DNA of 64,000 nucleotides from Williamsia sp. 1135 (GTDB lineage: Bacteria > Actinomycetota > Actinomycetes > Mycobacteriales > Mycobacteriaceae), in contig NZ_MJEI01000097.1 in the NCBI RefSeq assembly GCF_002095395.1, positions 100,879 to 164,878 of the forward strand. Reading direction: 5' to 3'. Shown here piece by piece: positions 37,477 to 46,312 of this stretch. The translations under genes were made by a program, and so were the position numbers. How positions within the stretch are numbered: the stretch's first letter is position 1; the number at the start of each line of letters is the position of its first letter. The notes beneath the pieces were generated by a model. The model searched no databases. It saw nothing but the letters and a program-made list of their open reading frames with translations, and was not told where the DNA came from.

Positions 37477-37549
37477 GCAAATGCACACGCTTCAGTCATT
37501 TGCAGACGTTTGAACGTGTGCAAATGACTGAACGGTGTGCATTTGTGCC
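37477..37549. repeat. Long nested palindrome P3 between convergent genes
   Basis: The two halves (about 36 nt each) are reverse complements with only a few mismatches. Each half is itself palindromic: GCAAATG...CATTTGC. It fills most of the 80-nt gap between two convergent stops, so it could end transcription from both sides, although it lacks clear T-tracts. Alternative hairpin or four-way foldings are possible. Confidence 0.85.
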
Positions 37550-37553
37550 ACCG

Positions 37554-38066
37554 TCATGCCACTTCGATGCCGCTGTCGCCGAAAGTGACTCGGTAGACGA
37601 GGGCTGCCTCGGGGCCCAGAACCAAACCGACCAGGTCGATGAGCGTGCCGGCAAATTGTGGACCGTGTTTGTCCATCGCCGAGCCCGGACTCAGATGGTG
37701 GGCCAGCTCGTGGAGCACGACGAGCTCGCGCATGGCCCAGCGATCGTCGGCGACGGGAACAGCGATGACCCCGGCGCCACCGGCCGGGTTGTATTCGTAG
37801 TGGGCCTGCCGCTGGCCGCGTCTGGTGCGGACACTGACCGGCACCTGGGCCCGCGGAAACTTCGAAGCCACCGTGGTCAGGGCGAGCACACTGTCCACGT
37901 AGGAACGCACCGACTCCACCGATCCGAACCTCGCCTCCGGCGGCAAGGTCATGGACGTCCCGGCAATCGTCAGCGCGCCCGAACCGGCACTCGCCCTTTC
38001 GAACACGTTGTGCACCAATCGTTCCGCCGCGTAGAGCGCCGAACGCTGACTGTCTCGTTCCGTCAT
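37554..38066 (-). CDS. TIGR04338-type putative zinc metallohydrolase
   Basis: A 170-residue protein from the ATG at 38066. The HExxH-type motif HELAHH (about residues 115-120), with a downstream KHGPQF, is a minimal zinc-peptidase-like site. The pattern matches the small actinobacterial family TIGR04338, found mainly in mycolate producers and of unknown function. It follows the DUF2786 gene by 10 nt, so the two are an operon, an arrangement I recall as common in the group. No signal peptide is visible, so the protein is probably cytoplasmic. Confidence 0.8.
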   Translation of the reverse strand: MTERDSQRSALYAAERLVHNVFERASAGSGALTIAGTSMTLPPEARFGSVESVRSYVDSVLALTTVASKFPRAQVPVSVRTRRGQRQAHYEYNPAGGAGVIAVPVADDRWAMRELVVLHELAHHLSPGSAMDKHGPQFAGTLIDLVGLVLGPEAALVYRVTFGDSGIEVA

Positions 38067-38076
38067 CGGCGAACGG

Positions 38077-38898
38077 TCACGCCTCGAGTGCCCCGTGGGT
38101 TCCGTCGAGCTGCGCGTCGTCGCCGATGCGAGCTCGGCGCCCGGCCCGGTCCCCCGCGCGGCGTGCACCCTCCGAGTACCCAGCCGACGCGCTCTGCGAC
38201 TGCCAGGTACCGCGGGCCGTCGAGGTCTCCTGGTGGAAATCGCGGACCTCAATCTCCTTGTTGCGTAACACCAGCGCCGTTCCCGAATCGGTCTTTCCGC
38301 CGTCGTCTGCCACGGCCTGCGCCCGCGCTTCGTCGCGCGCCTGAGCCAGCCGCTTACCGATCCGTTCGGCGAACGCCGACTGGAAGTTCAGGCGCGCGGT
38401 GATCGGCGAGAGCGGCTTCTCCTCGACGACCCGCCGCGACACCCAGCCACGACGCTCGGTCACGACGCGGGCGAACGTCTCACCTTTGTACGCACCCGAC
38501 TTCAGGTAGCCGTCGCTCGCGGCGACCATCTGCACCACCAATGAGCTGTACAGCGCCTCACAGGTGTCGATGTCGCCGGGAAACCCGTAGGCGTAGACGA
38601 ACGTCGAGTTGCTCGCGACATCGCAGGTGATGTCGTTCGCGCGGGCGATCGCGACGAACAGCTGCACGTAGGTGCGCAGTCCCCGTTTGCCCGCCGCACC
38701 GATCGCAATGTTGCGCTGCTCAGGGGTGACCCGGCGGTTGCCGCCGGCGTGGGCTCGGGCCACAGCCAGATCGATGGACGCCGCGGTGGCTAGTCGCTGC
38801 GCCGCCTGCATGAAGGCCTGGGCCTCGTGTTCGTTGTCGGTGCCTTCGGCCTGCCGCAACAACCCGGAGATCCGGGTCAGGAGTTTGTCGTCTTGCAC
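38077..38898 (-). CDS. DUF2786 domain-containing protein
   Basis: A 273-residue protein from the GTG at 38898 (QDDKLLTRISGLLRQAEGTDNEHEAQAFM). That is the DUF2786 N-terminal helix pair found in phage and bacterial proteins of unknown function. A middle alpha/beta region follows (NIAIGAAGKRGLRTYVQLF), then a basic, Arg/Ala-rich C-terminus (about 190-273) that could bind nucleic acid. It precedes the metalloprotein in an operon. Confidence 0.78.
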   Translation of the reverse strand: MQDDKLLTRISGLLRQAEGTDNEHEAQAFMQAAQRLATAASIDLAVARAHAGGNRRVTPEQRNIAIGAAGKRGLRTYVQLFVAIARANDITCDVASNSTFVYAYGFPGDIDTCEALYSSLVVQMVAASDGYLKSGAYKGETFARVVTERRGWVSRRVVEEKPLSPITARLNFQSAFAERIGKRLAQARDEARAQAVADDGGKTDSGTALVLRNKEIEVRDFHQETSTARGTWQSQSASAGYSEGARRAGDRAGRRARIGDDAQLDGTHGALEA

Positions 38899-38990
38899 GT
38901 GATCAACCCTAGGCGTCCCGGCCGACACTGTGCCGACGCGGAGGCTCAGTCTGTGGATGGCACCAGAACTGTGGAGAAAGGGCCTCGGCT

Positions 38991-39018
38991 GAGTTAGGCA
39001 ATTCTGGTTTACTAACTC
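38991..39018 (+). promoter_or_regulatory. Inverted repeat GAGTTAG/CTAACTC at the TetR start
   Basis: Perfect 7-bp arms, separated by 14 nt, end one base before the TetR-family ATG. The location, covering the probable promoter and start, suggests autorepression by the TetR protein. Confidence 0.55.
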
Positions 39019-39019
39019 C

Positions 39020-39595
39020 ATGGTCCGTCCCCGGCTACACACCGACGAGCAACTGCTCGACGCCGCCGACGCCGTCCTCGCGCGGGTGGGCTCCGCCCGG
39101 TTCACCCTCGAACTCGCAGCTCAGGAAGCCGGGGTCTCCGCTCCCACACTCGTCAAACGATTCGGGTCGAAACGGGCGGTACTACTCGCCTCGTCCCAGC
39201 GCTGGGTCGATTCCATCGACGAGACCCCCCACTTCGGCGCCGGCGAAAGCGCCCTCGACGCCCTCCGACGACTGTCTGTGGGTTCTTACGCCGACAGCGA
39301 TCAGATCTCGAACGCGGCCAACCATGTGTCCTCGCTCGCGATGGACCTCGGCGACCCCGAGCTCACCCGGCTGCTGGGACTGGGCTGGGAACGCAAACGT
39401 CAGCAACTGGCAGGCGTCGTCGCCCAGGGCATCGACGCGGGAGAGTTTCCCCGCACGCTCGAACCGGCCGTCGCCGCCCGCACCCTGTTCGCCCTGTTGG
39501 AAGGCACGTTCCTGGCCTGGACCGTGCAGCCGCACGGCTCTCTCACCGCGATCCTCGACGACGAGTTCGAGCGACTGACCACCACCTGGAAATGA
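39020..39595 (+). CDS. TetR-family transcriptional regulator
   Basis: A 191-residue repressor. The helix-turn-helix lies at about residues 28-50 (FTLELAAQEAGVSAPTLVKRFGSKRA), and a C-terminal ligand-binding helical domain follows. The stop overlaps a potential ATG of the next gene and lies 8 nt before the preferred start of the RibD-like reductase, so it probably controls that gene. An inverted repeat overlaps its own start. Confidence 0.93.
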   Translation: MVRPRLHTDEQLLDAADAVLARVGSARFTLELAAQEAGVSAPTLVKRFGSKRAVLLASSQRWVDSIDETPHFGAGESALDALRRLSVGSYADSDQISNAANHVSSLAMDLGDPELTRLLGLGWERKRQQLAGVVAQGIDAGEFPRTLEPAVAARTLFALLEGTFLAWTVQPHGSLTAILDDEFERLTTTWK

Positions 39596-39603
39596 GGAAT
39601 CCC

Positions 39604-40146
39604 ATGACCACCGCCCCGGTATCCACCGTCACCGGCGCTGTCTTCATCGCCACCAGCCTCGACGGCTACATCGCCCGCACCGACGGCGACATCGACTGGC
39701 TGCTGAGCCGCAGCCAGGACATCGGCGAGAGCGGTTACGACGCCTTCATCGAGACCACCGGCGCGATTGCCATGGGCCGGGGCACCTACGAGATCGGGAC
39801 CACGTTCGACGAGTGGCCGTACACCGGCCGGCGCGTGCTGGTGCTGAGTTCACGGTTGGACCCCCATGTCGACGATCGCGTCACCGTCCACCGCTCGATC
39901 GACGAGTTGCTCGACGCCGCGGCGGCCGAGAACATCCATCATCTCTATGCCGATGGCGGACGCCTGATCACGAGCTTTCTGCAACGTGGCCTCATCACAG
40001 AACTCACCATCACCACGATCCCGGTCATCCTCGGCTCGGGGCTACCGCTGTTCGGGGACATCGATCACGACGTATCGCTGGAACTGCTGCGGTCGACCAC
40101 GCTGGGACAGGGCATCACGCAGTCCGTCTACCGAGTCACCGACTGA
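39604..40146 (+). CDS. RibD C-terminal-type (dihydrofolate-reductase-fold) reductase
   Basis: 180 residues from the ATG at 39604, with GAGGA five bases upstream. The pattern is the DHFR-like RibD_C fold: FIATSLDGYIARTDGDIDWL at the start, GRGTYEIG, HHLYADGGRLITSFLQRGLI and TTIPVILGSGLPLF. Members reduce flavin precursors or xenobiotics with NADPH; this stand-alone form has unknown substrate. It is co-directional with the TetR gene that likely regulates it. Confidence 0.88.
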   Translation: MTTAPVSTVTGAVFIATSLDGYIARTDGDIDWLLSRSQDIGESGYDAFIETTGAIAMGRGTYEIGTTFDEWPYTGRRVLVLSSRLDPHVDDRVTVHRSIDELLDAAAAENIHHLYADGGRLITSFLQRGLITELTITTIPVILGSGLPLFGDIDHDVSLELLRSTTLGQGITQSVYRVTD

Positions 40147-40176
40147 GCACTGCGTCCCAGATGCCATGCTGGTCAG

Positions 40177-40794
40177 GTGACCTCAGATCCGAATCCGGCC
40201 GCAGCCGAGCGCATCCTCTACGACCACGACAACACCTCGACGAGGGACTTCTACAAGCTGATCACCGCGTCCATCGTCCCGCGGCCGATCGCGTGGGTGT
40301 CCTCGCGTAATGCCGATGGCGTCGACAACCTCGCGCCGTTCAGTTTCTTCTCCGTCAGCTCTACCGATCCGCTGATCGTGCAGTTCACCGCGGTCGGCGG
40401 CAAACACAGCGCCGACAATGCCGCGGCCACGAAGCAGTACGTCATCAACGTGGCGACCGAACCGATGATGCAGCAGGTCAATGCGACCTCTGCCGGCTTC
40501 GACGAGGACATCAACGAGTTCGAGGCGGTCGGCGTCGCTTCGGCACCGGCGACGGTCGTCGACTGCCTACGGGTACGCGACAGTCCGGTCGCCATCGAGT
40601 GCGAGCTGTTCCAGATCCTCCAGATCGGTAACTCACAGGTGGTGATGGGCAAGGTCGTGGCAGTCACGGTCAATCCCGCGGTGGCTGCCGCCGACGGTCA
40701 TCCGGACTTCGCCAAGCTCGCTCCGTTGGCCCGCCTCGGCCGCTCCGAGTGGGGTCTGCCGAGCAAGGTCGTCGAGCTCGAACGACCGCAGTAG
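40177..40794 (+). CDS. Flavin reductase-like domain protein
   Basis: A 205-residue protein of the FMN-binding split-barrel type, starting at the GTG at 40177. Signatures are YKLITASIVPRPIAWVSSR and NLAPFSFFSVSSTDPLIVQF at the N-terminus, and GKVVAVTVNP later. Such proteins reduce flavins for two-component monooxygenases or bind flavin themselves. It is the only flavin reductase seen in the window and could serve the luciferase-like oxygenases at 5472-6809 and elsewhere. That link is inference. Confidence 0.87.
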   Translation: MTSDPNPAAAERILYDHDNTSTRDFYKLITASIVPRPIAWVSSRNADGVDNLAPFSFFSVSSTDPLIVQFTAVGGKHSADNAAATKQYVINVATEPMMQQVNATSAGFDEDINEFEAVGVASAPATVVDCLRVRDSPVAIECELFQILQIGNSQVVMGKVVAVTVNPAVAAADGHPDFAKLAPLARLGRSEWGLPSKVVELERPQ

Positions 40795-40826
40795 GTCAAC
40801 CGGGCGGTTGACGGTAGCAGTCAACC
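40794..40826. promoter_or_regulatory. Triplicated GTCAACC/GGTTGAC motif upstream of the carotenoid oxygenase
   Basis: GGTCAACC (40794-40801), its inverted copy GGTTGAC (40806-40812) and another GTCAACC (40820-40826) occur within 33 nt before the carotenoid oxygenase. Two overlapping inverted repeats can form from these. A candidate site for the response regulator encoded downstream. Confidence 0.5.
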
Positions 40827-40870
40827 CTTCGGTGGTGTTGCCGAGAGGCCGCTCCACGAATGATCAATTC

Positions 40871-42361
40871 ATGGCACTGCAGACGCACCCCACCGTTGAC
40901 GCACACCCTTATTTAACGGGCAACTACGCGCCCGTCGACCGCGAGATCACCGAGACCGATCTCCCCGTGACGGGACGCATTCCCGACTTCCTCGATGGCC
41001 GATACGTCAGGATTGGGCCGAATCCGTTGGGCACCATCGACCCTGCCCGATACGAGTGGTTCCTCGGCGACGGGATGACCCACGGTCTGAGAATCTCTGG
41101 GGGCCGCGCTTTGTGGTACCGGAACCGCTGGGTCCGTTCTGCGGATATCTCGCGGAGACTCGGCGAACGGTGGCCCGGCGGCACCCATCGCGCCGGCTTC
41201 GACTTTCCCGCCAACACCAACGTCATCGCGCATGCCGGACGCACCCTCGCCGTGGTGGAAGGCGGCGCCACGGCCTACGAACTCACGGACGACCTCGACA
41301 CCGTCGGGTCCTTCGACTTCTGCGGAACCCTCCGCGGCGGTTACACCGGCCATCCGAAGACCGACCCCAAAACCGGTGAGCTTCACGCCATCTCGTACTC
41401 ACCGTTGGGTGGCCCCGCAGTTCGCTACACGGTCGCCGGCGTCGATGGCCGGATCAACCACGTCGTGGACATCCCCTTGCCGGACAACACCATGATGCAC
41501 GATTTCGCCCTCACCGAACACCACGTCATCGTGTTCGATCTGCCCGTGGTGCTGAATGTTCGCGCCCTCGGCTCGTCACTCGCACACAAACTCGCAGGCC
41601 GAGCGCTGGGCCGGCTCGCCCGCCGGCATCCGGTGCCCGACATGATCTCCGACATGCTGTGGCGTGGATCGGCCCGGATGAGTCCCGACGTCAATTGGCC
41701 CTACCGCTGGGATCAAAATCACGAGGCTCGGTTCGGCGTCCTGCCCCGCGGCGGATCCGCTGCCGACCTCCGTTGGTTCTCGATCGATGGCTGCTTCATC
41801 TACCACACGCTCAACGCGTACGAGAACGGCAACGTCGTCGTCCTGGAGGCACCGTGCTTCCCGACCAGTTACGAGGGCAGTTCCCTTCCGTTCGATGCCT
41901 CGCCGACACTAGAGCGTTGGAGTCTGGACCTCCACACCGGCGCGGTCCGGCAGGAACGAATCGACGACCGCGGCCAAGAATTCCCGCGGATCGACGAACG
42001 ACTGCTCGGACAGCCGCATCGGTTCGGCTACACCGTCGGGTTCGACGCGGCGGCCGTCGGCGAAGTCGAACGCCCGCAGATGTTGTTCAAGCACGACCTG
42101 GTGCAGCAGACGTCGCAGACCACCGGTTTCGGCCCTGGCACCCAACCCGGCGAATTCGTTTTCGTCGCCGGTGACCCCGAGGCAGCCGAGGACGACGGCG
42201 TACTCATGGGTTTTGTGTACGACGGGTCCAGCAATCGCAGCGACCTCGTCATCCTCGACGCCACCACCCTCGAGGCCGTCGCCCGCATCCACTTGCCGAC
42301 GCGGGTACCGAACGGGTTTCACGGCAACTGGATTCCGGCGGAGGCTACAGTCGAACGATGA
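40871..42361 (+). CDS. Carotenoid oxygenase (RPE65/CCD family)
   Basis: 496 residues from the ATG at 40871 (upstream TTG starts are possible). All four iron His are in the family contexts: H161 (TGHPKTDP), H210 (MMHDFALT), H312 (YHTLNAYENG) and H484 (FHGNWIP). It would cleave a conjugated double bond in carotenoids or related stilbene/phenylpropene substrates, using Fe(II) and O2. Related bacterial enzymes include lignostilbene dioxygenases and apocarotenoid oxygenases. Its stop overlaps the histidine kinase start by 4 nt, an odd coupling of an oxygenase with a two-component system. Confidence 0.92.
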   Translation: MALQTHPTVDAHPYLTGNYAPVDREITETDLPVTGRIPDFLDGRYVRIGPNPLGTIDPARYEWFLGDGMTHGLRISGGRALWYRNRWVRSADISRRLGERWPGGTHRAGFDFPANTNVIAHAGRTLAVVEGGATAYELTDDLDTVGSFDFCGTLRGGYTGHPKTDPKTGELHAISYSPLGGPAVRYTVAGVDGRINHVVDIPLPDNTMMHDFALTEHHVIVFDLPVVLNVRALGSSLAHKLAGRALGRLARRHPVPDMISDMLWRGSARMSPDVNWPYRWDQNHEARFGVLPRGGSAADLRWFSIDGCFIYHTLNAYENGNVVVLEAPCFPTSYEGSSLPFDASPTLERWSLDLHTGAVRQERIDDRGQEFPRIDERLLGQPHRFGYTVGFDAAAVGEVERPQMLFKHDLVQQTSQTTGFGPGTQPGEFVFVAGDPEAAEDDGVLMGFVYDGSSNRSDLVILDATTLEAVARIHLPTRVPNGFHGNWIPAEATVER

Positions 42362-43539
42362 TCGGCCTCGAGCCAGCAGTCGGGCCCCGAACGGGCCCCT
42401 CCACTCGGGTGTGGGACGTCTACGTCGCAGCGGTCTCGGTGGTCGCGGTGGCGATGGTATTCGTTCTCGACGACAACTTCCCCGGCAACGAGTACGCGGC
42501 TGCGGCTGTCCTGATCGCAATCAGCCTTTGCGCCATGGCCTTTGGTGGGCGCTGGGAGGGTTCCCATTCCTACGGCCCGGGCCCGGTCGCCTACGCAACG
42601 GCGGTGATGTCGGCGTTCGTGGTTGCGCTGTGGCTGGCACCTGGGGCATTGGTCATGCTGCCCGCCATCTATCCACTGCTCTTCCGCAGCCTGCCGATCC
42701 CCGCCGCTGTGATCGCCAGCGCCGTGATCAGCCTGGCGCCGGTGACCCTCGTGGTGGTGGCAGACGGCGTCGGATCCGACCACTTCACCCTTGCGCTGGT
42801 GATCTCGGCGATTTCGGTGGTGATCAGCCCCCTGATCGGCGTCGCGATCACGTGGTCCACGGAAAGCAATCGCGCACAATCACTTCTCCTGCACGAACTC
42901 GAGACCAGTCGCGGTCAGGTGGAGCAACTGTCCCGTGAAGCGGGGGTCGCCACCGAACGTGCCCGCCTGGCCCGCGAGATCCACGACACCATCGCACAGG
43001 GCTTCACCAGCATCATCGCGCTCGCACAGGCCCTCGACCGAGATATCCCCGCCGACGGTCCCGCGCGGCGACGGCTGGGCCTGATCGAGTCCACCGCCCG
43101 CGAGAACCTCGCGGAGGCACGGGTCATGGTTGCCGAACTGACACCCTCCCTCGGTTCGCAAGACTCGCTGGCCGACGCGATCACACGGCACGCGGAGAGT
43201 GCCTCCGCCGCCACCGGAACGACGGTGAGGGTGAACCCGTCGCCACTACCTGCTCTGCCCACCGCCACCGAAGTCGCGTTACTGCGCGCTGCGCAAGAAG
43301 GGTTGAGCAACGTCCGACGGCACGCGAAGGCCACCGCAGTCAGCATCACACTGTCCACCGAAACCAATGCAGTGTGTCTTCGGTTGGTGGACAACGGCAT
43401 CGGCTTCGACCCAACAGTGACCAGGGAGGGCTTCGGACTTCAGGGCATGCGCGATCGCGCAGCCCAGCTCGGTGGCTCGGTCACCGTCGAGAGCTCCGGC
43501 GGACACGGCACGACCATCCTGATGCGGGTTCCCTTATGA
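42358..43539 (+). CDS. NarL/DesK-type sensor histidine kinase
   Basis: A 393-residue kinase. About five membrane helices occupy residues 20-165 with very short loops, so sensing is probably intramembrane. The dimerisation/phosphoacceptor motif is LAREIHDTIAQG with His209. The HATPase_c domain carries EGLSNVRRHA, DNGIGFD and GFGLQGMRDRA. Overlaps on both sides (4 nt each) tie it to the carotenoid oxygenase and the response regulator. Confidence 0.94.
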   Translation: MIGLEPAVGPRTGPSTRVWDVYVAAVSVVAVAMVFVLDDNFPGNEYAAAAVLIAISLCAMAFGGRWEGSHSYGPGPVAYATAVMSAFVVALWLAPGALVMLPAIYPLLFRSLPIPAAVIASAVISLAPVTLVVVADGVGSDHFTLALVISAISVVISPLIGVAITWSTESNRAQSLLLHELETSRGQVEQLSREAGVATERARLAREIHDTIAQGFTSIIALAQALDRDIPADGPARRRLGLIESTARENLAEARVMVAELTPSLGSQDSLADAITRHAESASAATGTTVRVNPSPLPALPTATEVALLRAAQEGLSNVRRHAKATAVSITLSTETNAVCLRLVDNGIGFDPTVTREGFGLQGMRDRAAQLGGSVTVESSGGHGTTILMRVPL

Positions 43540-44147
43540 TCCGAGTTCTGATCGTCGACGACCACCCCGTCGTGAGGGAGGGGTTGCAAGGAATGCTCGA
43601 GTCCGAGGTCGACCTCGAGGTGGTCGGCGACACGGGGTCCGGCGATGAGGCGATCCTGCTCGCTGCCGACCTGCACCCCGACGTCGTCCTGATGGACCTG
43701 CGCATGCCCGGCACCGATGGGGTCGCGGCCACCGTCGCCATCCGTTCGCGGTTGCCGGAGGTGAACGTCGTGGTGCTCACCACCTACGATTCGGACGCGG
43801 ACATCCTCCGAGCAATCGAGGCGGGGGCGGCGGGATACCTCCTGAAGGACACGTCTAGGGCGCTCCTGGCAGACGCCATCCGCTCCGCCGCCCGGGGCGA
43901 GACGGTCCTCACTCCTGCGGTCGCGGGGCGACTGCTCGGGCACTCCCGGCGTCCGGCCCTCACCGAACGCGAAGTTGGGGTCTTGCAGTGTGTGGCCCGG
44001 GGTATGACCAACGCTGACATCGGTGCCGAACTGCACATCAGCGAGGCCACTGTGAAGACCCACCTCATCCGGACGTTCAACAAACTCGACGTCTCAGATC
44101 GGACAGCCGCGGTGACGACCGCGATGACCTTGGGCTACCTGACCTGA
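43536..44147 (+). CDS. LuxR/NarL-family response regulator
   Basis: 203 residues. The receiver domain starts VLIVDDHPVVREGL with phospho-acceptor Asp54 (VLMDLRMPG). A LuxR-type helix-turn-helix is at the C-terminus (LTEREVGVLQCVARG, ISEATVKTHL). It overlaps the kinase by 4 nt and is its partner. Likely targets include its own operon with the carotenoid oxygenase. Confidence 0.96.
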   Translation: MIRVLIVDDHPVVREGLQGMLESEVDLEVVGDTGSGDEAILLAADLHPDVVLMDLRMPGTDGVAATVAIRSRLPEVNVVVLTTYDSDADILRAIEAGAAGYLLKDTSRALLADAIRSAARGETVLTPAVAGRLLGHSRRPALTEREVGVLQCVARGMTNADIGAELHISEATVKTHLIRTFNKLDVSDRTAAVTTAMTLGYLT

Positions 44148-44250
44148 GAGAACGCCGGTTCGGGAAGGGACCGAGCTCCCGATGCGTTGCACAACGAGTA
44201 GAGCTAGTCAGCATTTCACCATTCTTCAGTAGCAAAGAAGGCCCACCAGG

Positions 44251-45249
44251 ATGTCTCCGGTTCTTTCCATTCTCGACCTCGCTCCCATCTCTCCCGGACA
44301 CAACGCCCGGGAGAGTTTCGCCGCAAGCGTGGATCTGGCGCGCGCCGCGGAACGACACGGCTACAAGCGGGTTTGGTACGCCGAGCACCACAACATGGAG
44401 TCCATCGCGTCGTCGGCGACGAGTGTGCTGATCGCACACATCGCCGCGCACACCGAGTCCATCCGTCTCGGCGCGGGCGGCATCATGTTGCCGAACCACG
44501 CACCGCTGACCATCGCCGAGCAGTTCGGAACCCTGGAGACGCTGCATCCGGGACGCATCGACCTCGGACTCGGCCGCGCGCCGGGCAGCGATCAGGCCAC
44601 GATGCGTGCGCTGCGCCGGGACCACAGTTCGGCCGACAGCTTTCCGCAGGACGTGCTGGAACTGCAGGGATACCTGCGCGACGAGTCCCGCATCCCTGGC
44701 ATCAAGGCCATCCCAGGCGCAGGTACCGACGTGCCGCTGTACATTCTCGGGTCGTCGCTCTTCGGAGCGCAGCTCGCTGCCGCCTTGGGCCTGCCCTACG
44801 CGTTTGCCTCGCACTTCTCCCCCGACGCCCTGCAGCAGGCGGTCACGCTCTATCGCCGCGACTTCAAGCCGTCGCGTCAGCTGTCCGAGCCGTATGTGAT
44901 CGCAGGCGCGAACGCTGTCGCCGCCGACGATCCCGAGGCCGCCGCCCGCGATTTCGAAGCCTTGCGCCGGATTCGTGTGCGCATGCTGATCTCACGCGGA
45001 CCGTCGAGCCCGCATTACAGCGATGAAGAGATCGATGCCTTCCTCACCACCCGTGAAGGTCAGGGCATCGCCAACATGATGAAGTACACCGGGGTCGGCA
45101 CCGGAGCTGACGTGCGTGAGTTCCTCGAAGACTTCGCCGAGTTGGCCCAGGCCGACGAGGTGATCGTCGCGCATCAGTCGGTGACCGCCGAGGGCCGGCT
45201 CAAGTCCCTCGAACTTACCGCCGAAGCCATGAAGACGGCGAAGGTCTAG
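44251..45249 (+). CDS. Luciferase-like (MsnO8-type) flavin-dependent oxidoreductase
   Basis: A 332-residue TIM-barrel luciferase-family protein: [10 protein letters not shown] at the start, then [28 protein letters not shown] and [12 protein letters not shown]. It matches the single-component MsnO8 branch, which uses FMN or F420. It stands alone, convergent with rplA. Substrate unknown. Confidence 0.9.
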   Translation: MSPVLSILDLAPISPGHNARESFAASVDLARAAERHGYKRVWYAEHHNMESIASSATSVLIAHIAAHTESIRLGAGGIMLPNHAPLTIAEQFGTLETLHPGRIDLGLGRAPGSDQATMRALRRDHSSADSFPQDVLELQGYLRDESRIPGIKAIPGAGTDVPLYILGSSLFGAQLAAALGLPYAFASHFSPDALQQAVTLYRRDFKPSRQLSEPYVIAGANAVAADDPEAAARDFEALRRIRVRMLISRGPSSPHYSDEEIDAFLTTREGQGIANMMKYTGVGTGADVREFLEDFAELAQADEVIVAHQSVTAEGRLKSLELTAEAMKTAKV

Positions 45250-45299
45250 CCCGTAAGGGCTTCACGGCCGACCCGCCCGGCTTGCGGCTCCGCGTTGTG

Positions 45300-45450
45300 T
45301 GGACTGACGACGAGCGAGCGAAGCAGGGCAACCCCAACGGTCTCGCGGCCCCGCACGTTCTGGACTGAGGAGGAGCGAGCGCAGCGATGCGATCGACGAG
45401 GGAAGAACGTGCGCCCAGGGCCGCGACGACCCCGCGAGCGGAGCGAGCAA
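45300..45450. repeat. GAGCGAGCG-type imperfect repeats and inverted repeat
   Basis: Between the luciferase-like gene and rplA, versions of GAGCGAGCG(A/C)AGC occur three times (about 45312, 45372 and 45436, the last inverted in part). Arms containing GCACGTTCT and AGAACGTGC (about 45352 and 45404) enclose one copy. Such motifs are frequent between genes in high-GC actinobacteria. No function is known to me. Confidence 0.5.
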
Positions 45451-45457
45451 ATAAAGC

Positions 45458-45494
45458 ACAGTGCCGGGACCCCGTTACGGAGTCCCGGCACTGT
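45458..45494 (-). terminator. Rho-independent terminator of rplKA
   Basis: A 13-bp perfect stem (ACAGTGCCGGGAC with its complement) with an 11-nt loop, followed on the minus strand by GCTTTATTT. It lies 25 nt after the rplA stop and could also stop the convergent luciferase-like gene. Confidence 0.85.
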
Positions 45495-45519
45495 TGTACC
45501 TGGTCTAGAAGAAGACTGC

Positions 45520-46230
45520 TCAGTCCTCTTCGAGGTAATTGCGGTTGACCGCCGGGTCCACCGGGATGCCCGGTCCGGTGGTGGTGGAGACGGTGACCTT
45601 CTTGAGGTACCGGCCCTTGGCCGCCGACGGCTTCGCACGCAGGATCTCGTCCACGGCTGCGCCGTAGTTCTCGACGAGCTGCTTCTGGTCGAACGACGCC
45701 TTACCGATGACAAAGTGCAGGTTCGCTGCCTTGTCGACGCGGAAGTTGATCTTTCCGCCCTTGATCTCGTTGACGGCCTTGGTCACGTCGGTGGTGACGG
45801 TGCCCGTCTTCGGGTTCGGCATCAGGCCACGCGGTCCGAGGACACGGGCGATGCGGCCGACCTTGGCCATCTGATCGGGGGTCGCGATGGCGGCGTCGAA
45901 GTCGAGCCACCCGCCCTGGATCCGCTCGATCAGATCTTCGGCGCCCACCTCGTCGGCTCCGGCTGCGACGGCCTCGTTGGCCTTGTCGCCTGCCGCGAAC
46001 ACGATGACGCGAGCGGTCTTACCGGTGCCGTGGGGCAGGTTGACGGTGCCGCGCACCATCTGGTCTGCCTTGCGGGGATCGACGCCGAGACGAACGGCAA
46101 CCTCGACGGTTGCGTCGGTCTTGGTCGAGGCGGTCTCCTTGGCAAGCTTCGCAGCCTCCAGCGGGCTGTAGAGCTTGGACTTGTCGACCTTCTCAGCAGC
46201 GGCCTTGTATGCCTTACTGGTTTTGCTCAT
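45520..46230 (-). CDS. rplA: 50S ribosomal protein L1
   Basis: A 236-residue L1 from the ATG at 46230 ([20 protein letters not shown]). The hallmark [12 protein letters not shown] and the two-domain layout are intact. L1 forms the ribosomal stalk near the E site and often represses its own mRNA. It follows rplK by 82 nt. Confidence 0.99.
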   Translation of the reverse strand: MSKTSKAYKAAAEKVDKSKLYSPLEAAKLAKETASTKTDATVEVAVRLGVDPRKADQMVRGTVNLPHGTGKTARVIVFAAGDKANEAVAAGADEVGAEDLIERIQGGWLDFDAAIATPDQMAKVGRIARVLGPRGLMPNPKTGTVTTDVTKAVNEIKGGKINFRVDKAANLHFVIGKASFDQKQLVENYGAAVDEILRAKPSAAKGRYLKKVTVSTTTGPGIPVDPAVNRNYLEED

Positions 46231-46312
46231 GTTGGCTCTTTCTTTCTCCGCAACTCGTACGGGTTGGTGGTGCGGACCGAGCCGGCCCTCCCACGCTTGC
46301 TGGTTTGGAAGC

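Noticed and set aside
36492..38402. A 636-codon frame overlapping the CocE-type gene and its neighbours
   Set aside because: It crosses P3 and two well-supported genes and its translation is Arg/Pro-rich shadow.
45300..45450. CRISPR array
   Set aside because: Repeats are short, degenerate and unevenly spaced, with no cas genes in the window.
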